Assembly (NCBI GenBank): GCA_029782365.1
Contig: JAKOUW010000160.1
Location: 124,001 to 188,000 of the forward strand
Direction: 5' to 3'
From: Chloroflexota bacterium
GTDB lineage: Bacteria; Chloroflexota; Anaerolineae; Anaerolineales; UBA4823
Length of the DNA stretch: 64,000 nucleotides
In this document: positions 18,316 through 26,824 of the stretch, piece after piece
Layout of the letters: each line of letters begins with the position of its first letter
Numbering within the stretch: position 1 is the first letter of the stretch
Notes under the pieces: model-generated
What the model saw: the letters and a program-made list of their open reading frames with translations, nothing else
What the model was told of the DNA's origin: nothing
The model's database searches: none
Made by a program: the position numbers and the translations under genes

Positions 18316-18944
18316 ACGGCTTTATGGATTGGATGGCGTAGAACTGTTTTTAATTTCGCCGGGTCACTCCGCCGTGGGTCGCCGAGATAAATTTCATGAT
18401 GTTTGCCGATCATTTGGTAACCGTTCGCCTTTGCGTAACTGTTCATCTTCTCGATGGTCAACGGTTCAGCAGCGTAAGGCCCAATGTGCATGATTTGAAT
18501 GCTTAGCCCTTCAGTGAATTTCTCAAATCGCAGCTTCGAAACAGCCGGGCTGGGTTTCTTTTTATTGAGTTGGGCCTGGGCCTCGGCGAACATTGCTGGA
18601 CTGATGTGCGGTGGCTGCATTATCATGGCTGTCCACAGCCAGGTATCTGGTTTGGTGATATCAAATGTGCCATTTTCCACCCACCACAAAGCCTCCAACG
18701 CCATTACACTGTAATCGATGGGGTTGTCGTTGCGCAGCTTGGACATAAATTTTAACGTATATGAAATCCCATACAGAGCCTGGATGGCATCCTGGAATGC
18801 TGGAGAAACGCCTGGCGCCTGGTTCCGTTCAATTGCACCGTCTACGAATGCGAAGAGGAAGGCAGGAACTTCAATCAACTCAACCTTTTTGGAAGATGGT
18901 TGATAGAAAGAAGCGTATTGTTTTTTGAGATCAAGTTTATCCAT
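18312..18944 (-). CDS. GyrI-like small-molecule-binding domain protein
   Basis: 210 residues. It fits the stand-alone GyrI-like (SOUL/AraC effector-binding fold) proteins of about 200 residues: KVELIEVPAFLFAFVDGAI at the start, LEALWWVENG in the middle and IQIMHIGPYAAEPLTIEKM then MIGKHHEIYLGDPRRSDPAKL at the end. Members bind or hydrolyse small toxic molecules. It lies 1 bp after the WYL regulator and overlaps the BtrH-like gene, in one operon. Its ligand may be the inducer of the regulator. Confidence 0.8.
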   Translation of the reverse strand: MDKLDLKKQYASFYQPSSKKVELIEVPAFLFAFVDGAIERNQAPGVSPAFQDAIQALYGISYTLKFMSKLRNDNPIDYSVMALEALWWVENGTFDITKPDTWLWTAMIMQPPHISPAMFAEAQAQLNKKKPSPAVSKLRFEKFTEGLSIQIMHIGPYAAEPLTIEKMNSYAKANGYQMIGKHHEIYLGDPRRSDPAKLKTVLRHPIHKAV

Positions 18945-18945
18945 T

Positions 18946-19929
18946 TCAAACTCCTATCAGGTTTTCTTGAGCGGATGAAGTATATTTTTTAGCCACCTGG
19001 CCTGCCCATTTAGCCACCAAACGGCGCAGCTCGATAGGCTCCACTACCTCTACCAGGGCGCCAAAGGCCAGGATCGTGCTGGCTGCCCACTCTAAGGTAG
19101 GGCTGGTTAAGGTTGCAATTACTGAGCCGTCTGGCTGGGAAGTTATCGTTCGCCATAGAGAGCGACTTTCGTAAGCAACATGAACAGCCTGCGGTGAAAA
19201 GCGCACCGTGGCGGTATACGATTGGTTAAATTGTGGATCGACTGTCAGATAAGCTGATATATCAAACGTGGTGGGGATTTCAAAAGTCTCGTTCAATACA
19301 GTCCATTTCTGGATACGGTCAAGGCGGAAGGAACGTTCGTCTTGCCGAAGGTGGCAGTAACCAACGACGTACCACCATCCCCAGCGATGCAGCAATGCAT
19401 AGGGATCGATGAGCCGTTCAGCAGGCTCGGGCTGGTTGAGGCTATGATATAGTATTCGCACCTTGCGGTGATCTCGCACCGCCTGGCGTAAATCTTGGAG
19501 CAAAGAAGTCAGGTTTTCGAAACCTGGCCGCTGGAGGCCAATAGCAAACAACGAACGGCGCGCCCATTCAACTTCTTGACGTTGGTTTTCGGGCAGGATG
19601 TTATCCAGCTTTGCTAAAGCGGTACGAGATTCCTGGCTGTACAATGCTCCCCATATCCCTTCAACCAGGCTTGCGCCCAGGTAGACCACGACAGCTTCTT
19701 CAGGGGTGAATACCAGAGGCGGCATGCGATAGCCGCGCACAAGCGAGAATCCTCCATAAGGGCCACGTTCGGAATACACAGGTAATCCCAAATCTTCCAG
19801 CATTCCCAGGTAACGGTGCAGTGTGCGCACCGAAACTCCCAGCTCCCCGGCAAGGTCAGCGGCCTTTTGGTTTGGCTGCCGTTGGAGCAGCATGATGAGC
19901 GAGATCAAACGGGTGGCTGTATTGGCCAT
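18946..19929 (-). CDS. YafY-type HTH / WYL-domain transcriptional regulator
   Basis: 327 residues. The N-terminal HTH (about 5-60) reads LISLIMLLQRQPNQKAADLAGELGVSVRTLHRYLGMLEDLGLPV, followed by the wing YGGFSLVRGY. The WYL domain lies at about 145-215, with RWGWWYVVGYCH and FRLDRIQKW, and a C-terminal WCX-like extension follows. WYL regulators respond to small molecules or nucleic acid. It is the first gene of a three-gene operon, and a perfect palindrome stands 54 bp upstream, so autoregulation is likely. Confidence 0.88.
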   Translation of the reverse strand: MANTATRLISLIMLLQRQPNQKAADLAGELGVSVRTLHRYLGMLEDLGLPVYSERGPYGGFSLVRGYRMPPLVFTPEEAVVVYLGASLVEGIWGALYSQESRTALAKLDNILPENQRQEVEWARRSLFAIGLQRPGFENLTSLLQDLRQAVRDHRKVRILYHSLNQPEPAERLIDPYALLHRWGWWYVVGYCHLRQDERSFRLDRIQKWTVLNETFEIPTTFDISAYLTVDPQFNQSYTATVRFSPQAVHVAYESRSLWRTITSQPDGSVIATLTSPTLEWAASTILAFGALVEVVEPIELRRLVAKWAGQVAKKYTSSAQENLIGV

Positions 19930-19982
19930 TTTTCACTCCATTCCAGGGGAGGTTTCCTTTCCAGTTCGATGATAAATTGAAT

Positions 19983-20003
19983 ATATGTCAAATTATGACA
20001 TAT
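19983..20003. promoter_or_regulatory. Palindromic operator upstream of the WYL regulator
   Basis: ATATGTCA (19983-19990), a 5-nt spacer and TGACATAT (19996-20003) form a perfect 8-bp inverted repeat. A wider pair ATGATAAAT (19969-19977) / ATTTATCAT (20002-20010) overlaps it. The position, 54 bp before the regulator start and 61 bp past the acyltransferase gene end, fits an operator for the adjacent regulator. Confidence 0.5.
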
Positions 20004-20063
20004 TTATCATACCTGACTGGGATGGAAAATACCAACAATTAAAAGTAAGAATAGAGTCACGAA

Positions 20064-20816
20064 TCAGTTTGGTTTGTAATCGCCGTGCAATTCAGCGGGC
20101 AGTAGATTGGCGATTGCCCGCATAACCTGATCGGCTGCCAGGCGATCACGCTCGACGGGAGGCACACCGCCTGGTAGCGCCAGAGTGAACGGAACGCCAA
20201 AGCACAAACGCAAGAATCTGTCATCTTCAAAAACCCCCACAGGTGTCATGGAATAACCCATTCCATCCAGATGAGATAAAAGCCGGCCGACGCCTGGATG
20301 AGGGTGCATTAAACCGCCCGCCGGGTTATCTTGTCCTTCCGGAGCCAGGGCCAGCACAGGCGGCGGCTGCTGGCGCGCCGCAGCCAGCAATTGCCGCACG
20401 GCTCGGGCGCGCGCTTCGACTTCGAAGGGACGCGGCGGCATGGGCGGCATACTGGTGAAATTATAAATTCTTGCAATGCGAGGAAAGATGACTGGGCTGA
20501 TCCAGGCGCGCAGCGCTGCGCCAGGCGTACCATCGTCTGTCCAGGCGCTCGTCATCGTCCAATGGATTTCTACTGGGATGAGAGCGCTGATCGCCAGGCT
20601 GAACCAATAGGCCTGAAAACCCGGGCGGCAATAATGATTCATCACAATGACGGTTGGGCCGGCCTGTGGGATATTGCTGTGCCCTTCGACTTCCAGTGGC
20701 AGTTTAAGAATGCATTGCTGGGCATCCCTGTGGAAAGACCGTTGATTGCCGCGCACCACTGCCCAGGCAGCAGGCAGCACGACTCGTGCGGGCAGAAGGG
20801 GATAGCGGGGCGGCAT
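20064..20816 (-). CDS. PlsC-like acyltransferase with altered catalytic motif
   Basis: 250 residues. The layout matches lysophospholipid acyltransferases: VIVMNHYCRPGFQAYW at 57-72 stands for block I (H-x4-D) and LALAPEGQDN near 155-164 for block III (PEG-x). The His (H61) is kept, but the Asp of H-x4-D is replaced by Gly66, so the usual charge relay is missing. Either the substrate differs or activity is lost. The gene lies 6 bp after an MFS transporter gene, recalling the lplT-aas arrangement of lysophospholipid import and reacylation; that comparison is inference. Confidence 0.6.
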   Translation of the reverse strand: MPPRYPLLPARVVLPAAWAVVRGNQRSFHRDAQQCILKLPLEVEGHSNIPQAGPTVIVMNHYCRPGFQAYWFSLAISALIPVEIHWTMTSAWTDDGTPGAALRAWISPVIFPRIARIYNFTSMPPMPPRPFEVEARARAVRQLLAAARQQPPPVLALAPEGQDNPAGGLMHPHPGVGRLLSHLDGMGYSMTPVGVFEDDRFLRLCFGVPFTLALPGGVPPVERDRLAADQVMRAIANLLPAELHGDYKPN

Positions 20817-20822
20817 GCTGTT

Positions 20823-22274
20823 TTATAAACGCCGAGAGATGCCAGCCAAGCAGGCTGCGCTGCAAAAAAACAGCAGAGTATAACTGGCGAAGATGGCAAA
20901 ATACCCCAGGCCCGGCGCAGCCGCATTGAGCGTGTCGGCCAATGGTCCGCCCAGTCCGGAACCGATCATCCCAGCGCCCGCACCGGCTAAATTCGAGACA
21001 CCCAGCCATTGTCCCGACTCTTCAGCAGGCACCAATCGCGTACCCAACGCCCAATTAATGGTCACAAACAGTCCGGTCGCAACGCCCAGCACCGCCCCTG
21101 CCATGTACAGGGTCGTTAAATTTGGCTGGTAAATGGTGAACAGAATAATGCCGGCGCCAAACCCTGCCAACACCCCGCTGATGGCTGTCAGACGCTTTTG
21201 GCCCCAGCGATCGGAGAGCCAGCCGGCAGGCAGGGCGCTTAGCAGGGTGAAGATTCCAACCAGTGTAAAAAGCTGTCCAGTCATAGCCACGGCTTGTTCG
21301 CTGGAGACTTTGAATGAGTACATTAAAAAATAGGGCGCAAATCCCTGGATGCTGGTGATCGCAGCCAGAAACATCAGGCGGTTAGCTACCCACCAGCGAA
21401 AACTGGTGACATCCTGTGTTACTTTCCCCAAGGTCAGGCGCACACCAGACCAACTGCCACCAATCACGGCCACCAGCATCGCTGCTGCGCCGCCGACGGC
21501 GATACCTGCCAGCCGCGCGGTCGCGCTGCCCAAGATTGGCGTGACAGCCAGCCATAGGAAAGCAAACACAAGTCCGCCGGCCGCCAGTCCGAAAGCTGCT
21601 CCGACCAGGATGGCGCCGATCATCCCTAACACGCGCAGCAAATCTGGCGCCAGCGGTGCGTTCGCCGGATTGGTGAGAGGCCTTTCGTGCACTGTTGCCA
21701 GGGTGAGCAGCAGAATTGCTACCAGGGCGGCGGCAGTCGTGAAAACCGCCCAGCCAAACTGGCCTGCGCCCACCATAGGAGCGATCGTGATGCCCAGGAG
21801 CACCACCGGGAGAAGTTCGAAAATGGCTTTGACTGCCGAAGCCGCGCCGCGCTGTTCTTCTGGGATGAGATCGGGAATCAGACTTTGCAGAGCGCCATGG
21901 GAAATATTTGAAGAAACCTGGATTAACATCACAGCCGCCAGCAGGCTCCAATAGCTGCCGGCCGTGGCAATCCAGATTAGCAGAAGAACATCCAGCGCTA
22001 CACCCACCGCCAGGAAAGGTCTCCGGCGTCCAAAACGACTGGTCGAACGATCGCTGAGCAGCCCGGCTGCTGGTTGAACCAGCATTGCAATGACCAGGCC
22101 AGCCGTACGCATTGCTCCTAATGCCGTATTGAGCAGCTCTGGTGGAGCGAAGCGCTCCACCAGAAAAGGCATAAAAATTGTCCCCACGGCGTTGTTGCGG
22201 ATGTTCAGCCCCAGCCAAAATAAATTGACAGCAACCAGGATGGGCAGGACAGGGAAGGCGCGGGATTTATGCAT
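20823..22274 (-). CDS. MFS transporter (GPH/SLC45-like)
   Basis: About 483 residues from the ATG at 22274; a TTG 36 bases further upstream is a weaker start. Twelve hydrophobic segments are visible. The loop after segment 2 reads LLSDRSTSRFGRRRPFLAVG, the DR...GRRRPF form typical of the glycoside-pentoside-hexuronide and sucrose-carrier (SLC45) branch. The second half carries the repeat GWLSDRWGQKRL. The substrate cannot be read from sequence. It is co-oriented with the acyltransferase gene 6 bp downstream. Confidence 0.8.
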   Translation of the reverse strand: MHKSRAFPVLPILVAVNLFWLGLNIRNNAVGTIFMPFLVERFAPPELLNTALGAMRTAGLVIAMLVQPAAGLLSDRSTSRFGRRRPFLAVGVALDVLLLIWIATAGSYWSLLAAVMLIQVSSNISHGALQSLIPDLIPEEQRGAASAVKAIFELLPVVLLGITIAPMVGAGQFGWAVFTTAAALVAILLLTLATVHERPLTNPANAPLAPDLLRVLGMIGAILVGAAFGLAAGGLVFAFLWLAVTPILGSATARLAGIAVGGAAAMLVAVIGGSWSGVRLTLGKVTQDVTSFRWWVANRLMFLAAITSIQGFAPYFLMYSFKVSSEQAVAMTGQLFTLVGIFTLLSALPAGWLSDRWGQKRLTAISGVLAGFGAGIILFTIYQPNLTTLYMAGAVLGVATGLFVTINWALGTRLVPAEESGQWLGVSNLAGAGAGMIGSGLGGPLADTLNAAAPGLGYFAIFASYTLLFFCSAACLAGISRRL

Positions 22275-22405
22275 TGTTATTACTTTACTCCTGATCCTGG
22301 CTCTGCGCAAACGAAATTGCTGTTTTATTCGTACATCCGAAGTCTAACAGGTAATTGAAAATGGCTGATTGTAGAATCATAATGAAAAGAAAGGAAACCA
22401 TTCTT

Positions 22406-23059
22406 ATGACAAATATAAGCTTGATCACCATCCCTGGACCTGGTACATGGCAAAATTTAAATGGACTGCGCCAGCAAGGTTTCCTGGGGTATATTCAAAA
22501 TCTGTGGAAAATCTACGGTGATGTATTCCGCTTGCAAATTGGCAAGCGCAGCTTAGTCTTTGCGATCCATCCAGAAAATGTGCGCCAGGTAAATATTACC
22601 AACCGCCAGAATTATGACAAGCTGCACAGTTATGATATTGTACGGCGCTATTTACTTGGCAATGGATTGCTGGCCAGCACCGGCGAGCTGTGGCGCCGCC
22701 AGCGCCAATTAATGTCGCCTTTTTACACACCACGCGGTGTGCAGGCTTACGCAGAAATAATGCTGCGGGATGGCGCCCGGCTGTTTGAACGCTGGGGTAA
22801 ATTAGCCAATGAAGCCAGGCCGGTGGAAATTGGCGAAGAAATGACCTTTGTAACTGCCTCGATTATCCTGAAAGCCATGTTCAGCATGGAGACAAACGAA
22901 GCGGTCATAGGCATGAAAAACGCGGTTGAAGCCATAATTGGCTTCACCGCCAGCCACCAGGCAGGCATCGTCCTGCCGTTGTGGCTGCCCACTCGCGTAA
23001 ACCACCAATACAAGTCTGCCCGCCAGGTGGTGCATACGTATATCATAGAAAGACGATAA
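22406..23059 (+). pseudogene. Cytochrome P450 N-terminal half; haem-binding half missing
   Basis: 217 residues from the ATG at 22406 (AGGA ten bases upstream). It begins with the proline-rich IPGPGTW, then RLQIGKRSLVFAIHPENVRQV, the helix-C motif LWRRQRQLMSPFYTP, and EEMTFVTASIILKAMF of helix E/F. The frame ends at IIERR-stop at 23059, about halfway through a normal P450 of 430-450 residues. The I-helix, ExxR and Cys haem-ligand regions are absent. The next bases belong to a GNAT gene on the other strand, so the second half has been deleted. It cannot work as a P450. Confidence 0.8.
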
Positions 23060-23077
23060 GCGAAGCAAATCGATGTC

Positions 23078-23572
23078 TCAAAACAGATCCATCCCCAGGG
23101 CGATTTCTTCTTCGTCCGCATGGGGGTGGAACATCGGAATATCGGTGAAACCCAATCGGTGATAAAACGCGATGGCGCGCTGCTGATAAATAGAAGTCGT
23201 CAAAACCATGCGTTCATAACCATGTGCGCGAGCGAATGATAAAATTTGCTGCATTAATTCAAAGCCGATTTGTTGTCCCTGGTAATCGGCCAGGAGCCAC
23301 AGCCGCTTAACTTCTGCGGTTTGCCGATCAAAGCGCCGGACAGCTCCGGTGCCGATGATCTTCCCGTTATCAAGCGCTACGAGGAACAGGCCATCTGGAG
23401 GCGTATATCGATTCGGCTGTTCGTCGATATCTTCCAAAGGCCACTCACTCCGCAGGGTTTCCCAGATTTTCTCGGGTGCCAGATCCGGCATAAATATTGA
23501 GGCGGCAACCGTATAAATAACAATTCTAGCGGCGTCACCTTCTCCGGGTAAAAGCGGTCGGATTTCAATCAT
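23078..23572 (-). CDS. GNAT-family N-acetyltransferase
   Basis: 164 residues. The acetyl-CoA site is visible in AEVKRLWLLADYQGQQIGFELMQ (motif A, with Q-x-x-G-x form QGQQIG), followed by ARAHGYERMVLTTS and YQQRAIAFYHRLGF (motif B). Preceding strands include LFLVALDNGKIIGTGAVRRF. It acetylates a primary amine of unknown identity. The end abuts the truncated P450 gene, 18 bp away, and the start faces the GTP-cyclohydrolase-like gene. Confidence 0.85.
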   Translation of the reverse strand: MIEIRPLLPGEGDAARIVIYTVAASIFMPDLAPEKIWETLRSEWPLEDIDEQPNRYTPPDGLFLVALDNGKIIGTGAVRRFDRQTAEVKRLWLLADYQGQQIGFELMQQILSFARAHGYERMVLTTSIYQQRAIAFYHRLGFTDIPMFHPHADEEEIALGMDLF

Positions 23573-23645
23573 AGGTCTGATTTTAACCGATTATAGCAGG
23601 CGCATTGTGTGGTATCATCCGCCCAAATTACTTCAAGGAGTCTCT

Positions 23646-24170
23646 ATGATAATTCGCCTGGCAGAGGGCTCGCTGGACACGAAGTTCGGCACGTTTCAGC
23701 AGATCCTGTACTATGATGGTCAAAAAGAGACCATTGCCCTGGTGATGGGCGATGTAGCTCGTAAAGATAATGTTCTCTGTCGTGTTCATTCCCAATGCAT
23801 CAATGGGCATGTTTTTAACAGCACCGAATGCGACTGCCGTGAACAAATGGAAATGGCGCAACACCTCGTGCAGCAGGCAGGCAGCGGGGTGATCATCTGG
23901 CTGGACCAGGAGGGTAAGAATAACGGGCACATGGCTCTATTACAGAGCCGCAAACTGAAATCGCAGGGGATTCCCCAATCGGAAGCTTATGTGCGGCTGG
24001 GCTATTCGGCTGATGCGCGCAGTTACGTGCGGGCGGCAGAGGTTTTGCGCGATTTGCAAGTTCAATCGATCCTTTTAATGACAAACAATCCGGAGAAGAC
24101 CTCCCAACTGCAAGCAGATGGGCTGGTCATCAGCGGCATCCGGCATCTCACTTCACAGAAAACACACTGA
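23646..24170 (+). CDS. Divergent stand-alone GTP cyclohydrolase II-like protein
   Basis: 174 residues from the ATG at 23646, preceded by AAGGAG. The fold and zinc site of GTP cyclohydrolase II (RibA) are kept: RVHSQCINGHVFNSTECDC supplies C51, C62 and C64, and TNNPEK is conserved. Catalytic surroundings differ: the RQEGR motif reads D87-QEG-K91, the tyrosine of the RAYAL segment is Arg102, while the Arg in ADARSY (R125) is retained. There is no fused RibB domain and no riboflavin gene nearby. It may act on another purine nucleotide or in a specialised pathway. Family sure, reaction uncertain. Confidence 0.75.
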   Translation: MIIRLAEGSLDTKFGTFQQILYYDGQKETIALVMGDVARKDNVLCRVHSQCINGHVFNSTECDCREQMEMAQHLVQQAGSGVIIWLDQEGKNNGHMALLQSRKLKSQGIPQSEAYVRLGYSADARSYVRAAEVLRDLQVQSILLMTNNPEKTSQLQADGLVISGIRHLTSQKTH

Positions 24171-24186
24171 CATCCATCGAATCAAT

Positions 24187-25458
24187 TTACGCCCGGATGT
24201 GATAGTCGCCTTCAACCACCCATTTGTAGGTGGTCAATTCACGCAAGCCCATCGGGCCGCGGGCGTGTAGTCTTTGGGTTGAGATAGCCACCTCAGCGCC
24301 TAAGCCAAGCTGAGATCCATCGGTGAAGCGCGTCGAGGCGTTGACATAAACCGCAGCCGAATCGACTGCGGCCACAAAGCGAGCGGCATGCTCGGTATTT
24401 GCGGTGAGAATGCCGTCGGAATGCGCCGTGGAGTGGGCGGAGATATGCTCGATTGCTTCCTCCAGGCCGTCCACAATTCGAAGGCCCAGCACCAGGGATA
24501 ACCATTCCGTGTCGAAGTCTTGCGATCCGGCGGGGCGCACGGCTTCACTTTCCTGGCCTTCCAACAGTTGAAACGAGCGGGGATCGGCTCGAAATGTGAC
24601 CCCATCTGCAGACAAACGCTTCACCAATTCCGGTATGAAAGCCGGGGCGACTGCCGGGTGTACCAAAACCGTATCCAGCGCGTTGCATACCGTGGGCCGT
24701 TGGATTTTGGCATTGCGGATCACTTCCAGGGCGCGCGGCAGGTCAGCGGTTTCATCTACGAACAGATGGCAGATGCCGATCCCACCGGTAATGACCGGGA
24801 TGCGGCTGTTCTTTCGGCAAAAATCATGCAGACCTGCACCGCCGCGAGGAATAACCATATCGATGAACTGCTCCATCTGCAGAAGATCGTACACCAAATG
24901 CCGGTCGGTATCGCTCACCAATTGAACAGCTTCGATCGGGATTTTAATTCCTGGATTTTCCAGTCCACGCCGAACCGCCCCGACCAGGGCGCGGTTGGAG
25001 CGGATTGTCTCGCTGCCGCCGCGCAGAATGGCACAGTTGCCTGATTTTAATGCCAGCCCGGTCACATCTACTGTCACATTTGGGCGCGCTTCGTAAATCA
25101 CCGCCAGCACACCCAGGGGGACGCGCTGTTTGTGCACGCGCAGACCATTGGGCAGGGTTTCTGGCTCGAACGCTTCGCCGACTGGGTCAGGCAGATCAAG
25201 CACGTGGCGCAGATCGGCAACGATGTGTGAGAGCCGCTTTTCGTTCAGCATCAAACGGTCGAGCAGAGCCGGGCTCAATCCGCTGTTTTGGGCTTCTTCC
25301 AGGTCGGCCTGGTTGGCAGCCAGGATGAGCTGGCGTTCAACCCAGATCTGGTCGGCAATGCGCTGCAGCGCGGTATTTTTATCCATTGTAGAAACCACAG
25401 CCAGCCTGCGGGCGGCTGTTTTGGCCTGGTAACAAATTTGTTCAATAATTGTGTTCAT
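24187..25458 (-). CDS. proA: Glutamate-5-semialdehyde dehydrogenase (gamma-glutamyl phosphate reductase)
   Basis: 423 residues, standard for ProA. It reduces gamma-glutamyl phosphate to glutamate-5-semialdehyde with NADPH, the second step of proline synthesis. The catalytic cysteine is C258 in QRPTVCNALDT; other family marks are VIYEARPNVTVDV, LRGGSE and IPRGGAGLHDF, and near the C-terminus YVNASTRFTDG with GLGAEVAISTQRLHARGPMG. It lies 32 bp downstream of proB on the same strand, in the usual proBA order. Confidence 0.95.
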   Translation of the reverse strand: MNTIIEQICYQAKTAARRLAVVSTMDKNTALQRIADQIWVERQLILAANQADLEEAQNSGLSPALLDRLMLNEKRLSHIVADLRHVLDLPDPVGEAFEPETLPNGLRVHKQRVPLGVLAVIYEARPNVTVDVTGLALKSGNCAILRGGSETIRSNRALVGAVRRGLENPGIKIPIEAVQLVSDTDRHLVYDLLQMEQFIDMVIPRGGAGLHDFCRKNSRIPVITGGIGICHLFVDETADLPRALEVIRNAKIQRPTVCNALDTVLVHPAVAPAFIPELVKRLSADGVTFRADPRSFQLLEGQESEAVRPAGSQDFDTEWLSLVLGLRIVDGLEEAIEHISAHSTAHSDGILTANTEHAARFVAAVDSAAVYVNASTRFTDGSQLGLGAEVAISTQRLHARGPMGLRELTTYKWVVEGDYHIRA

Positions 25459-25490
25459 ATTTTTTCTCCAACTCGCCTGGATGTTGGCTG

Positions 25491-26606
25491 TTATATAAGC
25501 ACCATGTTGTTGCGGTGGATAACCTCATCCCCGAATGTGTAACCCAGGATGGACTCGATCTCAGAAGATTGCCTGCCCCGCATCTGCTGCAAGTCTGGAG
25601 AGGCGTAGCTGGTCAACCCGGCCGCGATCTGCTTACCATCCGGGTCGAAGATGCGCACGGTGTCGCCTCGCTCGAAGTCGCCCGTCACCTGTGTGAGACC
25701 GGCTGGCAGCAGTGAACCGCCGTGGGCCAGGGCGCGCGCTGCGCCAGCATCTACCACCAATTCCCCAGCCCGCCCACTGTGGCTGCCAGAGATGATGTAG
25801 CGTTTGCGACCTTCTAACTTGTTCACCACCGGCAGCAGGCAGGTGCCCAGACGGGCGCCATTTGCCAGGCGTAGCAGGCCATCCGGTTCGGAGCCACGCG
25901 CAATCACCACCATAGTGCCGCCGTGGCGGGCAAGGTCGGCAGCCTGCAGCTTAGTGACCATGCCCCCTGTGCCCAGGCCGGTGTTCGTGCCCCCGGCTGC
26001 CTGCCAGAGTTCAGCAGAGAAAGGTTCTGTTCCCACTTCCTGAATCAGGTGCGCCTGCGGATCGTGGCGTGGATCGGAAGTGTACAGGCCATCCTGATCG
26101 GTCAGCAGTACCAGTAAATCTGCCTCGACCAGGGTCGCAACCAGCGCAGAAAGATTATCGTTGTCGCCTATGCGGATCTCTTCGGTTGCGACGGTATCGT
26201 TTTCATTGATGATCGGGATGACATGCTGGCGCAGTAAGGCTTCCAATGTATTGCGGGCATTGAGATAGCGCCGGCGGTCGGCCAGGTCGGCGCGCGTTAG
26301 CAAAACCTGGGCTACTTTCGCGCTGTAAATGGAAAAATATTGTTCGTAGATGGCCATCAGGCGCGGTTGGCCAACCGCGGCTAACATTTGCTTGGCAGGC
26401 AGATACTTGGGTAAATTAGGGTAGCCCAAGGCTTCACGACCAGCGGCGATGGCGCCAGAAGAAACCAGCAACACCTGGCGACCGGCTACCTGCAGGGCCG
26501 CTACCTGGCGAGCCAGGTCTACCAGGCGCGGCGCGGAGAGTTTCTTCTCTCCGGCGGTCAATGTTGAAGTGCCGAGTTTTACGACAATCCGCTCGATTGT
26601 TGGCAT
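25491..26606 (-). CDS. proB: Glutamate 5-kinase with PUA domain
   Basis: 371 residues from the ATG at 26606, which has AGAGG six bases upstream; an open extension to 26693 lacks coding signs. It phosphorylates glutamate for proline synthesis. The amino acid kinase domain (1-255) shows IVVKLGTSTLT, VSSGAIAAG, IINENDTVATEEIRIGDNDNLSALVA and GGMVTKLQAADLARHGG. The C-terminal PUA domain (about 275-370) shows RKRYIISG and GDTVRIFDPDG. Long proBs of this form are typically feedback-inhibited by proline. It is first in the proBA operon. Confidence 0.95.
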   Translation of the reverse strand: MPTIERIVVKLGTSTLTAGEKKLSAPRLVDLARQVAALQVAGRQVLLVSSGAIAAGREALGYPNLPKYLPAKQMLAAVGQPRLMAIYEQYFSIYSAKVAQVLLTRADLADRRRYLNARNTLEALLRQHVIPIINENDTVATEEIRIGDNDNLSALVATLVEADLLVLLTDQDGLYTSDPRHDPQAHLIQEVGTEPFSAELWQAAGGTNTGLGTGGMVTKLQAADLARHGGTMVVIARGSEPDGLLRLANGARLGTCLLPVVNKLEGRKRYIISGSHSGRAGELVVDAGAARALAHGGSLLPAGLTQVTGDFERGDTVRIFDPDGKQIAAGLTSYASPDLQQMRGRQSSEIESILGYTFGDEVIHRNNMVLI

Positions 26607-26669
26607 ATCGATCCTCTTAAAGGTTAATGCGTCGATTTTAGCATAAAAGAAAGCTGGTCTTTCATTCAA

Positions 26670-26725
26670 ATGCGAAACAGAAAAGCGAAACAAGGCGTAA
26701 TTACATGCATTCCACTTTGTAATAA
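26670..26725 (+). promoter_or_regulatory. GCGAAA direct-repeat operator and promoter of glycoside operon 1
   Basis: ATGCGAAA at 26670-26677, then seven bases, GCGAAA at 26685-26690, then four bases, GCG at 26695-26697. The three GCG units begin 13 and 10 bp apart, on roughly one face of the helix. TAATAA at 26720-26725, 25 bp after the start of the third unit, is the likely -10. The same layout recurs at 39912 and 52624. It lies 128 bp before the first oxidoreductase gene. Confidence 0.65.
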
Positions 26726-26824
26726 ACTACAAATAACAAATTTTAGGAGAGCACCATCCAGCTTTCCAGGTCAACCAAAAACCTAACCCTGGTAAAGAGG
26801 TTATGAAAATGAAAGGAAGAAAAC

